Assembly (NCBI RefSeq): GCF_016909125.1
Contig: NZ_JAFBFD010000007.1
Location: 1-64,000 of the forward strand
Direction of reading: 5' to 3'
DNA from: Enterococcus lemanii
GTDB lineage: Bacteria > Bacillota > Bacilli > Lactobacillales > Enterococcaceae
Length of the DNA stretch: 64,000 bases
Shown here: in pieces, positions 47,919-57,385 of the stretch
Layout: every line of letters starts with the position of its first letter
How positions within the stretch are numbered: the stretch's first letter is position 1
Translations under genes and position numbers: made by a program
Notes under the pieces: model-generated
Databases searched by the model: none
What the model saw: the letters and a program-made list of their open reading frames with translations, nothing else
What the model was told of the DNA's origin: nothing

Positions 47919-48005
47919 TCACAATTCCTACGTTCGCATAACCGAAACAGGTACGAAGGGTTTAGAGTAAACTCATTCTCAGCCCAAATGGACTCCCCTT
48001 TGTGA
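47919..48005 (-). ncRNA. TPP riboswitch (THI element)
   Basis: On the minus strand, P1 is TTGTG(A)-type pairing (TCACAA with TTGTGA) closing an aptamer with GGGGAGTCC, the conserved GGGCTGAGA, ACCC, ACCTG and GCGAACGTAGGAA. This is the thiamine-pyrophosphate aptamer. Downstream, CTCCTTTGTG (47878-47887) can pair with the aptamer's 5' CACAAAGGGGAG, competing with an AGAAGTAT/ATACTTCT hairpin next to it. This is a plausible switching platform for thiT. Confidence 0.92.
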
Positions 48006-48210
48006 TTGGATTCTATTTAATTTTTTGATACAAGTCTATCTTAGCATAAATCAGCAAAAAAAACAGTTTTTAATCATTACAAGACTCTTTTCAAGCAACT
48101 ACGATTGATAAAACCAATGACTGTTTTGAAATTCCATTTATTTTAAGCCGTTTGATTGACTTTTCTGGCTAGATTCAACACAATTAGAAAAGAAGATTGT
48201 TATTTTTAGA
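48006..48210. other. gene-free stretch between thiT leader and IS
   Basis: It holds a likely leftward promoter for thiT (TAAGAT preceded by TTATGC, near 48039-48050) and a rightward promoter candidate described separately. No ORF is seen. Confidence 0.4.
48156..48184 (+). promoter_or_regulatory. rightward promoter cut off by the IS
   Basis: TTGACT and CACAAT are separated by exactly 17 bp and point toward the ABC exporter. The IS begins 26 bp beyond the -10. Before insertion this would have lain a few tens of bases upstream of the exporter's ribosome site. Confidence 0.45.
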
Positions 48211-49690
48211 TGAACCAATTTCATAACTCTGTTTTTAAAAAGATAAACACTCATCCAATTTCAAATCGTTCAATTTTTTTTTGAAATTTCATGACTATTT
48301 CTTTTCGGCATTCCTCTTAGAAAAACGTTGATTGACAAAGGTTTTGACATTATAAGTAAGTTGTATCAGATGATAAAAGACAATGGCATGTGCAGATTTG
48401 TAAAAGCGCGTATCATTAAGCTGATAATTCTCCTTCAGGTAGGCATTGACTCGCTCAACACTGCTTCTTTCTTTGTACTTGGTCTCCCAGGTTTTTGTTC
48501 CTCGAGCGGGATGATTGTATTTTCTTGGATCATTCATCTGTTTGATTTTTATGACTTTTTGGCAGAGACCTTCGTGTTTTAAAGGGCAGTTTTGACAGTG
48601 GTTTTTGGGTTGTACATACTTAAGCGCACCATAACGAGAATCATAACTATCATATTGATAGCTATGTTCTAAAAGGCAAGTAGGGGCATAGTAATCGTCC
48701 ACTTCTCCATCATTTTTCGGGACAGATTTCAAGGGGATAATCGGTTCAAATCCTAAATCATGGACTTCTTGATAAATTTCTTGGGCATCGTAGCCTTTAT
48801 CAAAAGAAAAGTAGGTGGGTTCCTTCTTCGTAGACAACAAAGGGGCTGTTTGACGAATGGTTGGAATCGCCAAACTAACATCTGAAGCGAAGGCCGATGC
48901 GATATCCATACAAAGAATGTACTGGTTCTTGGTAGACACAGCCAATGTTCCTTTATAGCCAAACCAAAAATCATTCTTCCCTTTACTATTTTTTTTGACA
49001 CCCCAAGCCGGATAGGTTGGGATTAACGTTCGTAGTTCTTCCTTTGCCAGCGTGCGTTGTTCTTTCGTCGATGGTAATTTTGGATTCTCTGTTTTTACTG
49101 GTTTGGTTCGTGCCTCGATGGCCGTGACATCAATCGCCACGTTTTCTTCAAAAATGTCCAATTCTTCGTTGATTAACTGAAGTAGCGATTGGTTCATTTG
49201 TTCGATAACTGAAAGATTGCTTGCCAAAATAGCCATTACACGGGAGTAGGTGGCTTCAGAAGGAATCGCTTCAGAGTAAAGAAATCCCACACTTAATTTC
49301 AAACGAAGGTCACTTTTTAAGCGATTGATTAAAGCTTTTTGTGTCGGAATTTTCTCCATAATGCGAACCATTAAGGATCGTAATAGTGCTTCATAATTAA
49401 CCGTAATGGATGGACCAACGCGGGTTTCTTTTTGGAATAAGTTCAATACATTTGTCCAATCGAGTGGGGAGAAGATTTCTTTATACTTCTCCTGAATATC
49501 CAATTTTTCTAAATAATCAATGTCAAATAAAGTCGGTTGTTGTATAATAGACATAGGGAATCCCTCCTGTGAGTACTTGTCCGTCGTAGACAACCTAATT
49601 GTACCATATGGGGAGGTTCCTTTTTTGTGTCTTTTGAAAGAGCTGGTGTATCAATGGTTTGAAGACCTAAATAATTATGAAATTGGTTCA
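48211..49690. mobile_element. insertion sequence with 16-bp terminal repeats
   Basis: TGAACCAATTTCATAA at 48211-48226 is exactly repeated in inverse orientation at 49675-49690, bounding a 1480-bp element with one transposase gene. The bases GA flank both outer ends, which may be a very short target duplication or chance. The right end lies 5 bp from the AGGAG of the ABC exporter. Family: probably IS1182-like, judged only from the transposase. Confidence 0.85.
48295..49554 (-). CDS. IS transposase, DDE type
   Basis: This 419-residue transposase appears complete. An N-terminal helical domain (LLRSLMVRIMEKIPTQKAL, DUF772-like) precedes an RNase H-like catalytic core with the likely acidic triad in AIDVTAIEAR, SFDKGYDA and SSVERVNAYLKE. 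A cysteine cluster (CQNCPLKHEGLC) near residue 338 is typical of IS1182-type enzymes. The ATG at 49554 has GGAGGG upstream; a TTG 39 bp earlier is less likely. No frameshift is seen, so the element may still be active. Confidence 0.88.
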   Translation of the reverse strand: MSIIQQPTLFDIDYLEKLDIQEKYKEIFSPLDWTNVLNLFQKETRVGPSITVNYEALLRSLMVRIMEKIPTQKALINRLKSDLRLKLSVGFLYSEAIPSEATYSRVMAILASNLSVIEQMNQSLLQLINEELDIFEENVAIDVTAIEARTKPVKTENPKLPSTKEQRTLAKEELRTLIPTYPAWGVKKNSKGKNDFWFGYKGTLAVSTKNQYILCMDIASAFASDVSLAIPTIRQTAPLLSTKKEPTYFSFDKGYDAQEIYQEVHDLGFEPIIPLKSVPKNDGEVDDYYAPTCLLEHSYQYDSYDSRYGALKYVQPKNHCQNCPLKHEGLCQKVIKIKQMNDPRKYNHPARGTKTWETKYKERSSVERVNAYLKENYQLNDTRFYKSAHAIVFYHLIQLTYNVKTFVNQRFSKRNAEKK

Positions 49691-49705
49691 GATAGGAGTT
49701 GCAAT

Positions 49706-51448
49706 ATGATTAAAGACTTGCTTAAACATGTTGGGCAGTACAAGAAAGAGAGTCTTTTGACCCCTTTTTTTGTTACGCTCGAAGTCGTTTTAGATGTTCT
49801 CATTCCATTATTAATGGCTTTAATTGTCGATCGTGGGATTAGCGCTAAAAACCAAGACAATATCATCTGGATTGGACTTGCTTTATTAATTAGTGCGATT
49901 TTAGCTTTGCTCTTTGGGATGTTTTCTGCGCGGTATGCGGCGACGGCTTCGGCTGGGTTTGCCAAAAACTTGCGACAAAGTATTTTTGAGAACATTCAAC
50001 GTTTTTCTTTTGCCAATATGGACCGTTTTTCAACACCAAGCCTAGTGACACGGTTGACAACCGATGTGACGAATGTTCAAAACGCTTTTCAGATGACGAT
50101 TCGGATTTTGGTACGTAGCCCATTACTCTTTACTTTTTCCTTAATTATGGCTTTTCGGGTCAATCGTGATCTAGCACTCATTTTTTTATACGTTGTTCCT
50201 TTTTTAGCGATTAGTTTAGGCTTAATTATTCGTTTTGCCTTGCCAGCTTTTCAAAGTGTCTTTAAAATTTATGACCGCTTAAATCAAGTCGTACAAGAAA
50301 ACCTCCAAGGGATTCGGGTGGTCAAATCTTATGTCAAAGAAAATCACGAAGTCGAAAAATTTACAACCGTGTCCCAAAAAATTTATCGCTCTTTCTCAAA
50401 AGCTGAACGAATTGTTGCTTTTAATCAACCAGCCATGCAATTTGCAATTTATAGTTGTTTGTTACTAATTTCATGGATGGGTGCACATTTAATTGTCGTC
50501 GGCTCGATGACAACAGGGGAACTAATGAGTATGTTTATGTATTTAATGCAAATTTTAGTTTCCTTGAATATGATGTCCATGGTTTTTGTGATGTTAATTA
50601 TTTCACGTCCTTCTGCTGAACGGATTACCGAAGTCTTAAATGAAAAAAGTGACTTGACCGATCCGCAAAAACCCATTGAAACAATCGAAAATGGGGCGGT
50701 CTGTTTTGAAAATGTTCATTTTAGTTATTCAAATGATGCTGAAAATCTTGTTTTGAAAAACTGTCATTTCTCAATTCAATCTGGGCAAACAGTCGGCATT
50801 ATCGGCGGTACGGGTAGTGGAAAAACAAGTTTAGTCCAACTCATTCCACGATTATACGATGCAACGAGCGGAGTCGTTAAAGTCGCTAACCGTAACGTCA
50901 AAGATTATTCTTTAGAAGCGTTACGAGATAGCGTTGCGGTTGTTTTGCAAAACAATGTCTTGTTTTCTGGTACCATTAAAGAAAACTTACGCTGGGGCAA
51001 TCCTAATGCAACCGATGAAGAGCTGGTTCATGCTTGTCAACTTGCGCAAGCAGATGAATTTATTCAACGTTTTGATAAAGGTTATGACACGTATATTGAG
51101 CAAGGTGGTACGAACGTTTCAGGCGGACAAAAACAACGCTTAACGATTGCTCGTGCTTTGTTAAAACAGCCAAAAATTTTAATTTTAGATGATTCAACGA
51201 GTGCGGTTGATACAAAAACAGATACACTCATTCAACAAGCCTTCTATGCGGCTATTCCTGAAACAACGAAATTTATTATCGCCCAACGTATCAGCTCGAT
51301 AGAAAATGCGGATGTCGTAATCGTCATGGACGAGGGCAAAATCAACGGCTTTGGAACCCCCGCTGAATTACTAGCTACCAATAAAATTTACCAAGAGGTT
51401 TACGAGTCGCAACAGAAAGGTTTTGGTGATGTCCATGAAGAATCCTAA
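49706..51448 (+). CDS. heterodimeric ABC exporter, subunit 1
   Basis: This 580-residue half-transporter has six membrane helices (about 15-300) then an ATPase domain. It has Walker A GGTGSGKT, an intact signature VSGGQ and a Walker B ending ILILDD, where the catalytic Glu is Asp; it is therefore the subunit donating the degenerate ATP site. It pairs with the overlapping downstream gene, as in LmrCD/EfrCD-type multidrug exporters. AGGAG lies 7 nt before ATG 49706. An open frame runs further upstream into the IS, but the ribosome site fixes the start. Its natural promoter is separated by the IS. The substrate is unknown. Confidence 0.88.
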   Translation: MIKDLLKHVGQYKKESLLTPFFVTLEVVLDVLIPLLMALIVDRGISAKNQDNIIWIGLALLISAILALLFGMFSARYAATASAGFAKNLRQSIFENIQRFSFANMDRFSTPSLVTRLTTDVTNVQNAFQMTIRILVRSPLLFTFSLIMAFRVNRDLALIFLYVVPFLAISLGLIIRFALPAFQSVFKIYDRLNQVVQENLQGIRVVKSYVKENHEVEKFTTVSQKIYRSFSKAERIVAFNQPAMQFAIYSCLLLISWMGAHLIVVGSMTTGELMSMFMYLMQILVSLNMMSMVFVMLIISRPSAERITEVLNEKSDLTDPQKPIETIENGAVCFENVHFSYSNDAENLVLKNCHFSIQSGQTVGIIGGTGSGKTSLVQLIPRLYDATSGVVKVANRNVKDYSLEALRDSVAVVLQNNVLFSGTIKENLRWGNPNATDEELVHACQLAQADEFIQRFDKGYDTYIEQGGTNVSGGQKQRLTIARALLKQPKILILDDSTSAVDTKTDTLIQQAFYAAIPETTKFIIAQRISSIENADVVIVMDEGKINGFGTPAELLATNKIYQEVYESQQKGFGDVHEES

Positions 51449-53315
51449 GAAAAAAGCAAAAAATCCCATCAAAACATTGCGTCGCTTGCTCGCCTATTTA
51501 ATCAAAGACTACCCTTGGCAATTATTGATTGTGACCCTTTGTATTTTTGTGACAGCTTTTGCAACCGTTAAGGGTTCTCTTTTCTTGCAAGTTGTCATCG
51601 ATGAACACGTGACACCGATGCTTATGAACCCGCAACTAACCGTCTTTACGGGGCTTTTAAAAGCCGTGGTCGTTATGGGTGCGATTTATGCGTTAGGAAT
51701 TGTGACTTCGATTGTGTTTAACCAGTTAATGGTGACTATTTCTCAAGGGACACAAAGAAAAATCCGCGATGAATTATTTACGCATATGGAACGTTTGCCT
51801 TTGTCTTATTTTGATACGCATCCAAAAGGCGATGTGATGAGTCACTACACCAATGACGTCGATACACTGCGGCAAATGCTTTCACAAAGCGCCCCGCATC
51901 TTTTACAAGCCGTTGTAACGATTGTAAGTGTCTTTATTGCGATGTACTCGGTTAGTTTGCCTTTAACGCTTTTTGCCCTGATTGCGATGGTCTTAATGCT
52001 TTTTACCATTCGGTTGATTAGTCGGTTGAGTGGTCAATTCTTCACTAAGCAACAACAAGCACTTGGTAATTTAAACGGCTATATTGAAGAAATGATGTAT
52101 GGACAAAAAGTAGTCAAAGTCTTTAACCATGAGCAAATTGTCATTCATGATTTTACTGATTTAAATGAAACGCTCGCTGAAAATACAACAAATGCCAACC
52201 GTTATGCGAATATTTTAATGCCTGTCATGATGAATTTATTAAATATTCAATATGTCTTAATCGCGATTGTTGGTGGATTATTAAGTATTTACGGAATTGG
52301 TGGGTTAACGATTGGTGGAATTGCAGCTTTCTTACAATTAAGTCGCTCATTAAACATGCCCATTAGCCAAATTTCACAACAAATTAACTTTATTATTATG
52401 GCTTTGGCTGGAGCTGAACGGATTTTTACTTTAATGGATGAAACACCTGAAATTGATGAAGGGACTGTCACGCTTGTTAACGTCAATTATACGAATGGGC
52501 AGCTAGCAGAATGCCTAGACGACACTTGCCACTGGGCTTGGAAAATCACAACGACAGAAAAAGAGGCGAAGTACGTCCCACTCACTGGCGATGTTCGTTT
52601 TAATCAAGTTGATTTTTCTTATACACCTGAAAAGAAAATCTTGAAAAACTTATCGCTTTTTGCAAAACCTGGGCAAAAAATTGCCTTCGTTGGAGCAACA
52701 GGAGCCGGGAAAACAACGATTATTAATTTGATTAATCGTTTTTATGAAATTGACAGCGGTGAAATTCTTTACGACGGGATCAATATTCAATCGATAAAAA
52801 AAGAATCTTTACGTCGTTCACTTGGGATTGTGTTGCAAGATACCCACTTATTCACTGGAACCATCAAAGAAAATATTCGTTATAGCAAGTTAGATGCGAC
52901 CGATGAAGAAGTCGTTGCTGCCGCAAAACTCGCCAATGCGGATTACTTTATCTCACATTTGCCGCAAGGTTACGATACCGTCATTACTGGCGACGGCGAC
53001 GGATTATCACAAGGGCAACGGCAATTACTTGCCATTGCGCGAGCGGCTATTTTTGATCCACCTGTGATGATTTTAGATGAGGCAACCTCAAGTATCGATA
53101 CACGAACGGAACGAATCGTACAAGCTGGGATGGATGCCTTAATGAAAAACCGAACTGTTTTTGTCATCGCTCATCGACTTTCAACCATTCAAAATGCTGA
53201 TGCCATTATCGTCTTAGATCAAGGGGAGATTATTGAACGTGGCAACCACGATGAACTCCTCGCTAAAAAAGGAACTTACTACCAATTGGCAACTGGTCAG
53301 TTGGAGCTCGATTAA
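51429..53315 (+). CDS. heterodimeric ABC exporter, subunit 2
   Basis: This 628-residue half-transporter is slightly longer than its partner because of an insertion (about residues 350-385, with CLDDTCHWAWK) just ahead of the ATPase domain. That insertion is typical of the long subunit in YheH/LmrD/EfrD-like pairs. Walker A GATGAGKT is normal, Walker B ends MILDEA with the catalytic Glu, and the signature is LSQGQ instead of LSGGQ. Together with subunit 1, this gives one active and one degenerate ATP site. ATG 51429 has AAAGG 8 nt upstream; ATG 51435 is an alternative. It overlaps subunit 1 by 20 bp. Confidence 0.88.
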   Translation: MSMKNPKKKAKNPIKTLRRLLAYLIKDYPWQLLIVTLCIFVTAFATVKGSLFLQVVIDEHVTPMLMNPQLTVFTGLLKAVVVMGAIYALGIVTSIVFNQLMVTISQGTQRKIRDELFTHMERLPLSYFDTHPKGDVMSHYTNDVDTLRQMLSQSAPHLLQAVVTIVSVFIAMYSVSLPLTLFALIAMVLMLFTIRLISRLSGQFFTKQQQALGNLNGYIEEMMYGQKVVKVFNHEQIVIHDFTDLNETLAENTTNANRYANILMPVMMNLLNIQYVLIAIVGGLLSIYGIGGLTIGGIAAFLQLSRSLNMPISQISQQINFIIMALAGAERIFTLMDETPEIDEGTVTLVNVNYTNGQLAECLDDTCHWAWKITTTEKEAKYVPLTGDVRFNQVDFSYTPEKKILKNLSLFAKPGQKIAFVGATGAGKTTIINLINRFYEIDSGEILYDGINIQSIKKESLRRSLGIVLQDTHLFTGTIKENIRYSKLDATDEEVVAAAKLANADYFISHLPQGYDTVITGDGDGLSQGQRQLLAIARAAIFDPPVMILDEATSSIDTRTERIVQAGMDALMKNRTVFVIAHRLSTIQNADAIIVLDQGEIIERGNHDELLAKKGTYYQLATGQLELD

Positions 53316-53370
53316 AAAAACCGTCTTTTCAGTCATCGTTATGGCTGAAAAGACGGTTTTTTTAATCGAG
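53307..53370. terminator. bidirectional terminator between ABC exporter and prs
   Basis: Perfect 26-bp arms surround a 12-nt loop. The arms contain AAAAAAACCGTCTTTTCAG and its complement, and include the stop codons of both convergent genes. It can terminate both directions. Confidence 0.9.
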
Positions 53371-54339
53371 TTGTTCAATTGATTCAAATAATGGACTTAC
53401 TGGTTTATTTTCATGGATACGTTTGATCGCTTCACCCATCAATTGTCCGACACTGATTTCGTCAATCTTATCAATGCGGCACTCATCTGGTAAGTTAATT
53501 GAGTCTGTAATTACTAAACGTTCAATCGCTGAATCTTGAATACGTTGAATCGCAGGTCCCGATAAAACAGGATGCGTACAAGAAGCATACACGCTTTTAG
53601 CACCGGCTTCTTTTAAAGCATTCGCTGCTAATGTAATTGTACCAGCTGTATCAATCATATCATCAATTAAGACACAAATTTTGCCATCAACGTGACCAAT
53701 AATGTTCATGACTTCTGCTACGTTCGCTTTTGGACGACGTTTGTCAATAATCGCAATTGGTGACTTTAAGAATTGTGCTAATTTACGAGCACGTGTGACA
53801 CCACCATGGTCTGGTGAAACAACGACAACATCATCACCCACAACCCCGTGTTCTAAAAAGTAATTCGCAATTAATGGGGCACCCATTAAATGATCCACTG
53901 GAATATCAAAGAAACCTTGAATTTGTGCCGCATGTAGATCTAATGTAACCATACGATCTGCACCAGCTTTTTCAATCATATTTGCAACAAGTTTCGCTGT
54001 AATTGGCTCACGTGAACGAGCTTTACGATCTTGACGTGCATAGCCATAGTAAGGCATTACGACATTAATCGTTTTCGCACTTGCTCGTTTTAAGGCATCA
54101 ATCATAATTAATAATTCCATTAAATTATCATTTACTGGACTACTTGTTGATTGAATAATGTAAACATGCGCACCTCGGATACTCTCTTCAATGTTGACTT
54201 GAATTTCACCATCACTAAATTGTTTAACCGTACATTTACCTAGTTCAACACCAACTGCTGCTGCAATTTTCTCTGCTAACGGGCGATTTGAGTTTAACGC
54301 AAAAATCTTTAATCTTGGATCAAAATAATGATTCGACAT
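53362..54339 (-). CDS. prs: ribose-phosphate pyrophosphokinase
   Basis: This 325-residue enzyme makes PRPP from ribose 5-phosphate and ATP. It has the N-terminal FSDGE motif, the [18 protein letters not shown] metal/substrate segment (near 135), the flexible [16 protein letters not shown] loop and the DDMIDTAGT ribose-phosphate site (near 225). The ATG at 54339 is preceded by GGAGG 5 nt away; in-frame upstream codons have no such site. It is downstream of glmU, separated by a terminator, in the usual Firmicute order. Confidence 0.95.
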   Translation of the reverse strand: MSNHYFDPRLKIFALNSNRPLAEKIAAAVGVELGKCTVKQFSDGEIQVNIEESIRGAHVYIIQSTSSPVNDNLMELLIMIDALKRASAKTINVVMPYYGYARQDRKARSREPITAKLVANMIEKAGADRMVTLDLHAAQIQGFFDIPVDHLMGAPLIANYFLEHGVVGDDVVVVSPDHGGVTRARKLAQFLKSPIAIIDKRRPKANVAEVMNIIGHVDGKICVLIDDMIDTAGTITLAANALKEAGAKSVYASCTHPVLSGPAIQRIQDSAIERLVITDSINLPDECRIDKIDEISVGQLMGEAIKRIHENKPVSPLFESIEQLD

Positions 54340-54370
54340 GGGAACCTCCACTTTCTTTTCCATTCCAATT

Positions 54371-54423
54371 AAAAAATGACTACTTTTTGAGACATCTTCC
54401 TCATAAATAGTAGTCATTTTTTT
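54371..54423 (-). terminator. terminator after glmU
   Basis: AAAAAATGACTACT pairs with AGTAGTCATTTTTT around a 24-nt loop. On the minus strand it lies between glmU and prs, so prs likely has extra control or depends on read-through. Confidence 0.75.
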
Positions 54424-54450
54424 ATAATAAATCAAGTCATTTTCTAGGAA

Positions 54451-55824
54451 TTATTGGAAATAAGGTAATTTCTTAGCGAATTCTTCTTTGTTTGTTTGTT
54501 TTGCTCGGGCAATTCCCATCGCAAACTCTGGAATGTCTTTTGTAATCGTTGAACCAGCTGCAATCAAGGTGTTGGCTGCAATGGTTAAGGGCGCCACCAA
54601 ATTGGCATTAGAGCCAATAAAACTATGGTCGCCAATAATTGTTTGGTATTTTGATTTACCGTCATAATTGACAAAGACGACACCGCAACCTACGTTAATA
54701 TCACGACCTAAAGTTGCATCGCCAATATACGTTAAATGACCAACTTTTGTATTTTCACCAATTTTAGCATTTTTGATTTCCACGTAATTTCCAATATGGG
54801 CACCCGTACAAATTTCAGCGTTTGGACGTAAATGAGCATATGGGCCGATATCAACATTTGAGTGAATACGACTTTCTTCAATCACTGAAGCCTTCACTAC
54901 CACGCGGTCTGCAATCACACTATCCACGATTTGTGAGCCATTGGTAATGAAGCAATCTTCGCCAATAGTGGTCGCTCCTTTAATTGAAACGTTGCCTTCA
55001 ATAACAGTATCACTACCAATTTCAACAGCCGCATCAATATAAGTTGTTGCTGGGTCAACAAGCGTTACACCATTTAACATATGTTTTAACTGAATTCTTT
55101 CGCGCATCAATTGATTGGCTTGGGCTAAAGCGACGCGGTCATTCACCCCTAAAGATTCGTTAAAATCGGCTGTTTGATAGGCCGCTACACTGTGTCCTTG
55201 GCTTTTTAATATTTCGATAATATCGGTTAAGTAGTATTCTCCTTGCGCATTATCTGTTTTTAAATTAGCCAAAGCATCAAATAATAACGCATTATCAAAA
55301 CAATAAGTACCGGTATTAATTTCAGTCACCCGTGCTTCTTCTGGTGTCGCATCTTTTTGTTCTACAATCTTATCAACAATTCCGACACGGTCACGAATAA
55401 TGCGGCCATAGCCAGTTGGGTCTTGCGCTTGGGCGGTCAAAATTGTAGCAGACGCATTTTTTCCTAAATGGTAATCAAATAAATTATTCAACGTTTCACT
55501 TGTTAAAAGTGGCGTATCTCCACTAATGACGAGCGTTGTCCCCGTTTTCCCTTCTAAGAATTCGGCTGCTTGTAAGACCGCATGTCCTGTCCCTAACTGC
55601 ACTTCTTGTAATGCGTATTGGCAACGTTCTCCCAGTTGCTCCTTGACTTTATCTGCTCCGTGACCAACAATCGCAACAACTTCTGATGGATTGGTTTCTG
55701 TTACTCTTTGTAAAATATGTTCAACCATTGGCTGACCACAAACTGGATGCAAGACTTTATATAGTTTTGACTTCATACGTGTGCCTTTACCGGCTGCTAA
55801 AATAATTGCATAACGCGCGCTCAT
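54451..55824 (-). CDS. glmU: bifunctional UDP-GlcNAc pyrophosphorylase / GlcN-1-P acetyltransferase
   Basis: This 457-residue enzyme makes UDP-N-acetylglucosamine for the cell wall. The N-terminal uridyltransferase domain opens with [19 protein letters not shown], and the C-terminal half is a left-handed beta-helix of hexapeptide repeats (for example [25 protein letters not shown]), with the acetyltransferase active site. It is full length and lies upstream of prs. Confidence 0.96.
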   Translation of the reverse strand: MSARYAIILAAGKGTRMKSKLYKVLHPVCGQPMVEHILQRVTETNPSEVVAIVGHGADKVKEQLGERCQYALQEVQLGTGHAVLQAAEFLEGKTGTTLVISGDTPLLTSETLNNLFDYHLGKNASATILTAQAQDPTGYGRIIRDRVGIVDKIVEQKDATPEEARVTEINTGTYCFDNALLFDALANLKTDNAQGEYYLTDIIEILKSQGHSVAAYQTADFNESLGVNDRVALAQANQLMRERIQLKHMLNGVTLVDPATTYIDAAVEIGSDTVIEGNVSIKGATTIGEDCFITNGSQIVDSVIADRVVVKASVIEESRIHSNVDIGPYAHLRPNAEICTGAHIGNYVEIKNAKIGENTKVGHLTYIGDATLGRDINVGCGVVFVNYDGKSKYQTIIGDHSFIGSNANLVAPLTIAANTLIAAGSTITKDIPEFAMGIARAKQTNKEEFAKKLPYFQ

Positions 55825-55924
55825 GACTCGTCCTCCCTTTTCTCTTTTGCTTGTTTAGTTTAGCCTATGTAACAAGCTTTTTCAATAAAAGATTCAAAAA
55901 GAATACGACTATTGGTATCCGGAT

Positions 55925-56323
55925 TCACTTAAAAAAACGTTGAATTTCCGCTTGAGCAGCTGCCGTTGAATCCGAGGCATGAATGACATTCTCGGTATGA
56001 CTTAGTCCGTATTGCCCTCGAATTGAACCAATTTCAGCTTGTAAGGGATTCGTTGTGCCAACCATTTTTCGAACAATTTCAATGGCATTTTCACCGGTTA
56101 AAATGAGGATTACGACTGGTCCAGACGTCATATAATCAACCAATTCTGAAAAAAAAGGACGTGTAACGAGATGATTGTAATGTTCTTCTAACAGCGACAA
56201 TGTTAGCGTTTCCATTTTTAGTGCGGTTATAACCAGCCCTTTTTCTTCAAAGCGTTGGATAATCTTTCCGACTAAATGACGCTTTACGCCATCAGGCTTA
56301 ATGATAACTAATGTTTTTTCCAT
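55925..56323 (-). CDS. ndk: nucleoside diphosphate kinase
   Basis: This 132-residue enzyme balances nucleoside triphosphates. The conserved IIKPDGVKR and the catalytic His in NVIHASDS are visible, as is GTTNP. Several usually strict positions differ from the commonest forms (RGQY where RGDF is frequent, HASDS where HGSDS is usual), and it is slightly short. I infer a diverged but functional enzyme. The ATG at 56323 has GAGGGGGAA 6 nt upstream; the GTG at 56329 is too close to it. It lies between purR and glmU. Confidence 0.88.
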   Translation of the reverse strand: MEKTLVIIKPDGVKRHLVGKIIQRFEEKGLVITALKMETLTLSLLEEHYNHLVTRPFFSELVDYMTSGPVVILILTGENAIEIVRKMVGTTNPLQAEIGSIRGQYGLSHTENVIHASDSTAAAQAEIQRFFK

Positions 56324-56353
56324 GTACACTTCCCCCTCAGCTAAATAATAAAT

Positions 56354-56397
56354 AAGTAGCTAAAAAGAGGCCATTACTTCCCTCTTTTTAGCTACTT
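56354..56397 (-). terminator. terminator after purR
   Basis: AAGTAGCTAAAAAGAGG pairs with CCTCTTTTTAGCTACTT around a 10-nt loop, just past the purR stop codon. Confidence 0.85.
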
Positions 56398-56405
56398 TGA
56401 TTATA

Positions 56406-57236
56406 TTATGATTCATCAGTATCGTCAAAGTAATTCCCTGGTCGAACTTTTATCGTTTTGGTTTGTGTATCAACGGATTCAACAAACAATAAAGAATTAT
56501 AATCTGCAATCGCACGTTTTCCTTTAAAGTTTCCTTCAGCAAAAACCGTCACACCTACAAGTTCGGCTTCAAACTCTTCAATTAAACTTTGCATCCCATT
56601 GATCGTGCCGCCGCCTTTCATGAAGTCATCTACCACAAGGACTCGTGAGCCGCGTTTTAGGCTTCGTTTTGAAAGTTCCATCTTCTCAATTCTTTCAGAA
56701 GAACCCGATACATAATTGACACTAACGGTTGAACCTTCTGTAATTTTTGAATCTCGGCGAACAATAACAAACGGAACATTTAAATAGTAAGCGACCGCTT
56801 GAGCAATTGGCACCCCTTTAGTCGCCACCGTCATTACTGCATCAATCTTTTTATCTAGATATTTCGATGCAATAATTCGACCGACTTCACGAAGCAGTGC
56901 GGGATTGCCGAGTAAGTCTGACAAATAAACATAACCACCTGGCAATAAACGATCTTGCTCAGACAATTGGCTAGCTAGTGCAGTGATATAGTCTTTGGCA
57001 TCTGCTTGCGTAATCATTGGGACAAAAATGACACCACCGGCTGCTCCTGGGATTGTATCTAAAATTCCCGTCCCTCTTTCTTTAAAAGTTTTCTTAATAA
57101 TTGCCAAATCTTCACTAATTGAAGATTTCGCTGACTCATAGCGTTTAGCGAAATATGTCAATGAAATTAATTGATGGGGATGGTCTAATAAGTAATGGGT
57201 CATATCAATTAATCGTTCACTTCGACGAATTTTCAA
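56406..57236 (-). CDS. purR: purine operon repressor
   Basis: This 276-residue regulator of the Bacillus PurR type has an N-terminal winged helix (RRSERLIDMTHYLLDHPHQL onward) fused to a phosphoribosyltransferase-like domain with the PRPP-binding motif VLVVDDFMKGGGT (near 200). It represses purine genes, and PRPP relieves the repression. I choose TTG 57236 (MKIRRSERL), with GAGGAG 9 nt upstream; the TTG at 57245 abuts that site. The nearby prs gene makes its effector. Confidence 0.93.
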   Translation of the reverse strand: MKIRRSERLIDMTHYLLDHPHQLISLTYFAKRYESAKSSISEDLAIIKKTFKERGTGILDTIPGAAGGVIFVPMITQADAKDYITALASQLSEQDRLLPGGYVYLSDLLGNPALLREVGRIIASKYLDKKIDAVMTVATKGVPIAQAVAYYLNVPFVIVRRDSKITEGSTVSVNYVSGSSERIEKMELSKRSLKRGSRVLVVDDFMKGGGTINGMQSLIEEFEAELVGVTVFAEGNFKGKRAIADYNSLLFVESVDTQTKTIKVRPGNYFDDTDES

Positions 57237-57334
57237 AACCGTCAACTCCTCTTTTTTTTATTCTTAGCTATTATAGCTTTTTTTATTCTTTTTTTCGAGT
57301 CTTTTCTTTTAATTGTTCGTAATTTCTTAACAAG

Positions 57335-57380
57335 AAAAAAGAATTCGCATAATAACTTTCGTTTTTAAGCGAATTCTTTT
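57335..57380 (-). terminator. terminator after adcB
   Basis: On the minus strand, AAAAGAATTCGC pairs with GCGAATTCTTTT, followed by further T residues. It ends the zinc transporter operon 6 bp past the adcB stop. Confidence 0.8.
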
Positions 57381-57385
57381 GCTTT

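Noticed and set aside
49520-49705. N-terminal extension of ABC exporter subunit 1 into the IS
   Set aside because: The open frame runs antisense to the transposase gene and across the IS end; AGGAG before ATG 49706 gives the normal start.
54340-54435. 32-codon extension of prs
   Set aside because: It is read from the terminator and leader region; a strong GGAGG precedes ATG 54339, where Prs proteins normally begin.
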